From the NCBI GenBank assembly GCA_964446285.1, contig CAYUNT010000148.1, positions 1 to 11,493 on the forward strand: a stretch of DNA of 11,493 nt. Direction: 5' to 3'. Positions 7,332 to 11,493 of the stretch are shown piece by piece; position 1 is the stretch's first letter; the number at the start of each line of letters is the position of its first letter. A program made the translations under genes and the position numbers. This DNA comes from CAYUNT01 sp964446285. GTDB taxonomy: Bacteria > Sumerlaeota > Sumerlaeia > SLMS01 > CAYUNT01. The notes beneath the pieces are model-generated. The model was not told the DNA's origin and ran no database searches. It saw nothing but the letters and a program-made list of their open reading frames with translations.

Positions 7332-9608
7332 ATGAAACGACGTGATGTTACCCCCGCGCCTCCGATTGGGGCGAAATGGATTGCGATGGCGTGCCTTGCC
7401 GTTGCGCTCGATTGCGCCAGTCTTGCATGGGCGCAATCGCCCGCGCCTCCCTCCAAAGAACCGGCCCAATCCGCCGCGTCCTCCGCCTCCTCCTCCACCG
7501 CCGCATCCTCCGCACCCGCCGCCCCGGCTCCCGGTTCACGCGCCGCCGATGCCGCCACGTCATCATCGGGCAATCCGCTTGCGCCTTTTATTCATCCGCT
7601 AAAAGTGGATGCCTTTAATCCTCGCGCAAACGGTTCACAGGCCGCCGCCGCGAAAAAACCCCGGCGCGGCGGAACCCTCACCATTCGCACTCCGGCGGAA
7701 TTCGGCGGCCTCAATCCGATCCTCACCACCAGCCGCGACGACCAGGTTGTTATCCGCCTTTTGTTTGAACCGCTCATGCGCCGCGATCCCGAGACCTTCG
7801 AGTATCGCCCGCGCCTGGCCTGGAGTTGGGACGAACAGGACATAGTGATTTTCAAGGATGGCCGGCGCGCCACCGGAGTGATCGTCGAACGAACAGACGC
7901 CGCCATCCGTTTCGCTGAGGGGGCGACGCGCCGGACATTCAACAAGTGCGACCTGGCCCAAATTGTTCCCGCGGGGCCGAAGAGCGGCGTGACATTGGCG
8001 GCGCAGTGGGGCGGTGCCACGTTACTGGGCGCAGTGACTCAATTTGTGCAGACGGCGCGCATCGACACCTCGCGCGCGCCCAACGCTGCCATCACAACCA
8101 TCCCGATTTCCGATCTGGCCACATACGAAGTCGCCGTTGGTTCGCGCCGCGAAACGCGCCCCGCCGCAAAGCCATACTGTCTCTTCCGCTTTTACCTGCG
8201 GCCGGGAATTCAGTGGCAGGATGGGCAGCCCATCACCGCCGAGGATTGCGTGTTTGCGTTCGAGGCCGTCCGCAATCCGCAAATCAAGGACGCAGCCAGT
8301 CTGCGCAGCTACTTGGTGGACCTCGAAGGCGTGCGCTCGCTCGAAGAAGGCCGCGTAGTCGAATTCACCTGGCAAAAGCCGTATTTCAAAGCGCTCGAAA
8401 TGTGCAACGGAGAGGATATTCCGCCCCTGCCGCGCCACATATTCAAACCCGAAACATTCGCGGGCGATCCGACAGCCTTCGCCGAGGCATTTGCGAAAAA
8501 CGAATTCAAGCAGAAGCCGCTCGGCAGCGGCGCGTATAGGATCGAGGAATGGCGCTCGGACCGGCTTTCGATTGTGCGAAATCCTTCCTATTACGCGTCA
8601 AAAATTGGCCTGCCCGACATCGCGCCCGAGCAGCCGTATCTGGACCGCATTGTGTGGGTGGTCATCAACAATCCGCTGGCCGCAGTGAAGGAAATGCAAA
8701 AAGGCGCGATCGACCTCGACGGCGATGTCGAGGAATTCGCATGGGTGGCCGCCGATACAAATACTCCAGAATTCACCAGCCATGTGGTTCGCGCCCTGCA
8801 CACCGGACTGCTTTATACCTACATCAGCTGGAATGCGGACCGTCCCTGGTTCCGCGACCCTCAGGTGCGGCGCGCCCTGGCGATGCTCGTTCCCGCCGAA
8901 CGCATCAAGAAGGACATCCACTACGATCTGGCCGAGCAGGTAAATGGACCGTTTTTCATTGATGGGCCGATCTACGACAAATCTCTTCCCCCGATTCCTT
9001 ATGATCCGCGCGAGGCACGCCGCATCCTGCGCAAGGCGGGATGGCTCGACCGAAACGGCGACGGAATCCTCGAAAATGAAGTTGAAATCGAGGAAAATGG
9101 GCAAAAGGCGCGCAAGACCGTCGATATGCGCTTCGAGTATCTCATCCATAGCGCGCGCCAATATCACGAACAAATCGCCAATATCATCAAAGAGGAATTT
9201 GGCAAGGCGGGCATCGCTGTCAGTATTCGCAAACTGGAATTTGCCACATTTGCGCAAGTGGTTCAGGATCGCAATTTTGACGCCTGCCGTTTCGCCTGGG
9301 GCTCGCAGATTGACGAAGACCCATTCCAAATCTGGCATTCGTCGCAGGCGGTAAAAGGCGGCTCGAATTACAGCAATTTCCGCAACGCCAAGTGCGACGC
9401 CCTTCTCGAAGCCGCCCGCGAGGAATTCGACGCGCCGCGCCGATGGGCCATGTATCGCCAGGTGGGGCAAATTCTTTACGACGAACAGCCTGCCTGTTTC
9501 CTCTTCGCGTTTAAGGAATTGTTCTTTTACAATGCGAAAATCCGCGGCGTGAAAATCTATTCCGATCAATATCCGCTGAATTACAGCGAGTGGTGGATGG
9601 ATGAATAA
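7332..9608 (+). CDS. Peptide-type ABC transporter substrate-binding protein (SBP family 5) with insert
   Basis: This is a periplasmic receptor of the OppA/DppA class that delivers peptides or similar solutes to the permease. At 758 aa it begins with a signal peptide: KRR near the N-terminus, hydrophobic core IAMACLAVALDCASL, probable cleavage AWA|QS after residue 34. A long Ala/Ser/Pro linker follows (about 35-105). The fold starts at RRGGTLTIRT (111-120) and LNPILTTSRDDQVVIRLLFEPLM. The family hallmark LRPGIQWQDGQPITAEDCVFAFE is at 289-311, and KPLGSGAYRIEEWR, a family-typical WLDRNGDGIL loop (571-580) and the closing YSEWW are present. Normally the strand LAWSWD (163-168) leads almost directly into FRFYLRPG; here about 110 residues intervene (170-281), resembling two small beta-barrels. 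ATG 7332 is chosen for the signal peptide although no Shine-Dalgarno sequence is visible. It is the first gene of an import operon; the permease follows after 145 nt. The substrate is not identifiable. Confidence 0.93.
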   Translation: MKRRDVTPAPPIGAKWIAMACLAVALDCASLAWAQSPAPPSKEPAQSAASSASSSTAASSAPAAPAPGSRAADAATSSSGNPLAPFIHPLKVDAFNPRANGSQAAAAKKPRRGGTLTIRTPAEFGGLNPILTTSRDDQVVIRLLFEPLMRRDPETFEYRPRLAWSWDEQDIVIFKDGRRATGVIVERTDAAIRFAEGATRRTFNKCDLAQIVPAGPKSGVTLAAQWGGATLLGAVTQFVQTARIDTSRAPNAAITTIPISDLATYEVAVGSRRETRPAAKPYCLFRFYLRPGIQWQDGQPITAEDCVFAFEAVRNPQIKDAASLRSYLVDLEGVRSLEEGRVVEFTWQKPYFKALEMCNGEDIPPLPRHIFKPETFAGDPTAFAEAFAKNEFKQKPLGSGAYRIEEWRSDRLSIVRNPSYYASKIGLPDIAPEQPYLDRIVWVVINNPLAAVKEMQKGAIDLDGDVEEFAWVAADTNTPEFTSHVVRALHTGLLYTYISWNADRPWFRDPQVRRALAMLVPAERIKKDIHYDLAEQVNGPFFIDGPIYDKSLPPIPYDPREARRILRKAGWLDRNGDGILENEVEIEENGQKARKTVDMRFEYLIHSARQYHEQIANIIKEEFGKAGIAVSIRKLEFATFAQVVQDRNFDACRFAWGSQIDEDPFQIWHSSQAVKGGSNYSNFRNAKCDALLEAAREEFDAPRRWAMYRQVGQILYDEQPACFLFAFKELFFYNAKIRGVKIYSDQYPLNYSEWWMDE

Positions 9609-9624
9609 AAAGCAACAAAGGAAT

Positions 9625-9749
9625 AACCACAAAGATACGATGGCACAAAGAAAACACCCTTTCTTCTTCGTGTCTTTGCGCCTTTGCGGTGAATCTTTTT
9701 CCGGCCCCATATTTCTTTCTCTGCGTTCCTCTGCGCCTCTGCGGTGAAA
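9625..9749. repeat. CACAAAG / CTTTGCG repeat cluster between transporter genes
   Basis: The gap between the binding protein and the permease is filled by three related copies of one motif. A copy in one orientation is ACCACAAAGATACGATGG followed by CACAAAG (9625-9650). An inverted copy has core CTTTGCGCCTTTGCGGTGAA (9674-9693), and a further copy in that second orientation has core CTCTGCGCCTCTGCGGTGAA (9729-9748). The last two share 18 of 20 positions and lie 55 nt apart. GGTGA at 9743-9747 in the final copy is 6 nt from the permease GTG and appears to serve as its ribosome-binding site. Confidence 0.7.
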
Positions 9750-9753
9750 TCCT

Positions 9754-11397
<1,644 letters not shown>

Positions 11398-11411
11398 TAT
11401 TCGCGCGCCAG

Positions 11412-11456
11412 ATGGACCTTATGGGACGCATGGGACCGAGGGGACCTATAGGACGT
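11412..11456. repeat. Five tandem 9-nt units, consensus ATGGGACCT
   Basis: Consecutive units read ATGGACCTT (11412), ATGGGACGC (11421), ATGGGACCG (11430), AGGGGACCT (11439) and ATAGGACGT (11448), with an exact 9-nt period. They occupy most of the 72-nt gap after the permease stop. As the period is a multiple of three the array could be read through in one frame, but no gene call depends on it. Confidence 0.75.
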
Positions 11457-11469
11457 CATACAATTGCCG

Positions 11470-11493
11470 ATGGATAAAAAAAGCGGGGCGCGG
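11470..11493 (+). CDS. Possible start of the next operon gene, cut by window edge
   Basis: An ATG at 11470 opens a frame reading MDKKSGAR to the end of the window. A second permease (OppC/DppC type) is what normally follows an OppB-type gene, and a short basic N-terminus before TM1 would fit. Only eight codons are visible and no Shine-Dalgarno sequence precedes them, so the call rests on context. Confidence 0.35.

Noticed and set aside
7384..7416. Lipoprotein lipobox at Cys21 or Cys28 of the binding protein
   Set aside because: The residues before Cys21 (AMA) and Cys28 (ALD) do not fit the lipobox well, whereas AWA|QS is a good ordinary cleavage site.
8598..9710. Minus-strand open frame of 370 codons
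   Set aside because: It is antisense to the binding protein and runs into the intergenic repeat; a GC-rich shadow with no family features.

Overview
The window reads as ordinary chromosomal DNA from a Gram-negative bacterium of moderate to high GC content. Protein-L-isoaspartate methyltransferase and a periplasmic binding protein with a cleavable signal peptide both fit a Gram-negative cell. The intergenic gaps carry short degenerate repeats (CCACGAAAA-type, CTTTGCGCCTTTGCGG-type, ATGGGACCT-type and GCGGGCGGGACGCCC-type). I associate these with deep-branching environmental phyla such as Planctomycetota, Verrucomicrobiota, Hydrogenedentota or Sumerlaeota. That placement is an impression, not something shown by the sequence.

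Layout. (a) 1-213: no gene; an imperfect inverted repeat built of 9-nt units around a perfect 11-bp hairpin. (b) 214-2826, minus strand: a housekeeping cluster transcribed pcm -> ybeY -> era (protein repair, rRNA maturation endonuclease, ribosome-assembly GTPase). pcm and ybeY overlap by 134 nt; ybeY and era are 5 nt apart. YbeY is enlarged by a basic N-terminal extension and an internal insert of about 80 residues. (c) 3041-3117, plus strand: tRNA-Pro(GGG) with encoded CCA, preceded by a perfect TTGACA box. (d) 3179-6658, minus strand: a very large soluble hybrid histidine kinase, REC-PAS x5-HisKA-HATPase-REC. (e) 6659-7331: a long divergent intergenic region with a pair of inverted GC-rich motifs and a hairpin. 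(f) 7332-11397, plus strand: the first two genes of a peptide-type (SBP family 5 / OppB-DppB) ABC importer, with a possible next gene starting at 11470 and cut by the window edge.

The most unusual part is the transporter. The binding protein (758 aa) has about 110 extra residues in its N-terminal lobe that look like two small beta-barrels in tandem. The OppB-like permease (547 aa, against roughly 300-340 for the family) has about 210 extra residues, helical and HEAT-like, in the periplasmic loop between TM1 and TM2. Both additions are predicted to face the periplasm, so the two partners may have been enlarged together. The kinase reads away from the transporter across the shared 673-bp gap; a regulatory link is possible but nothing in the sequence proves it.
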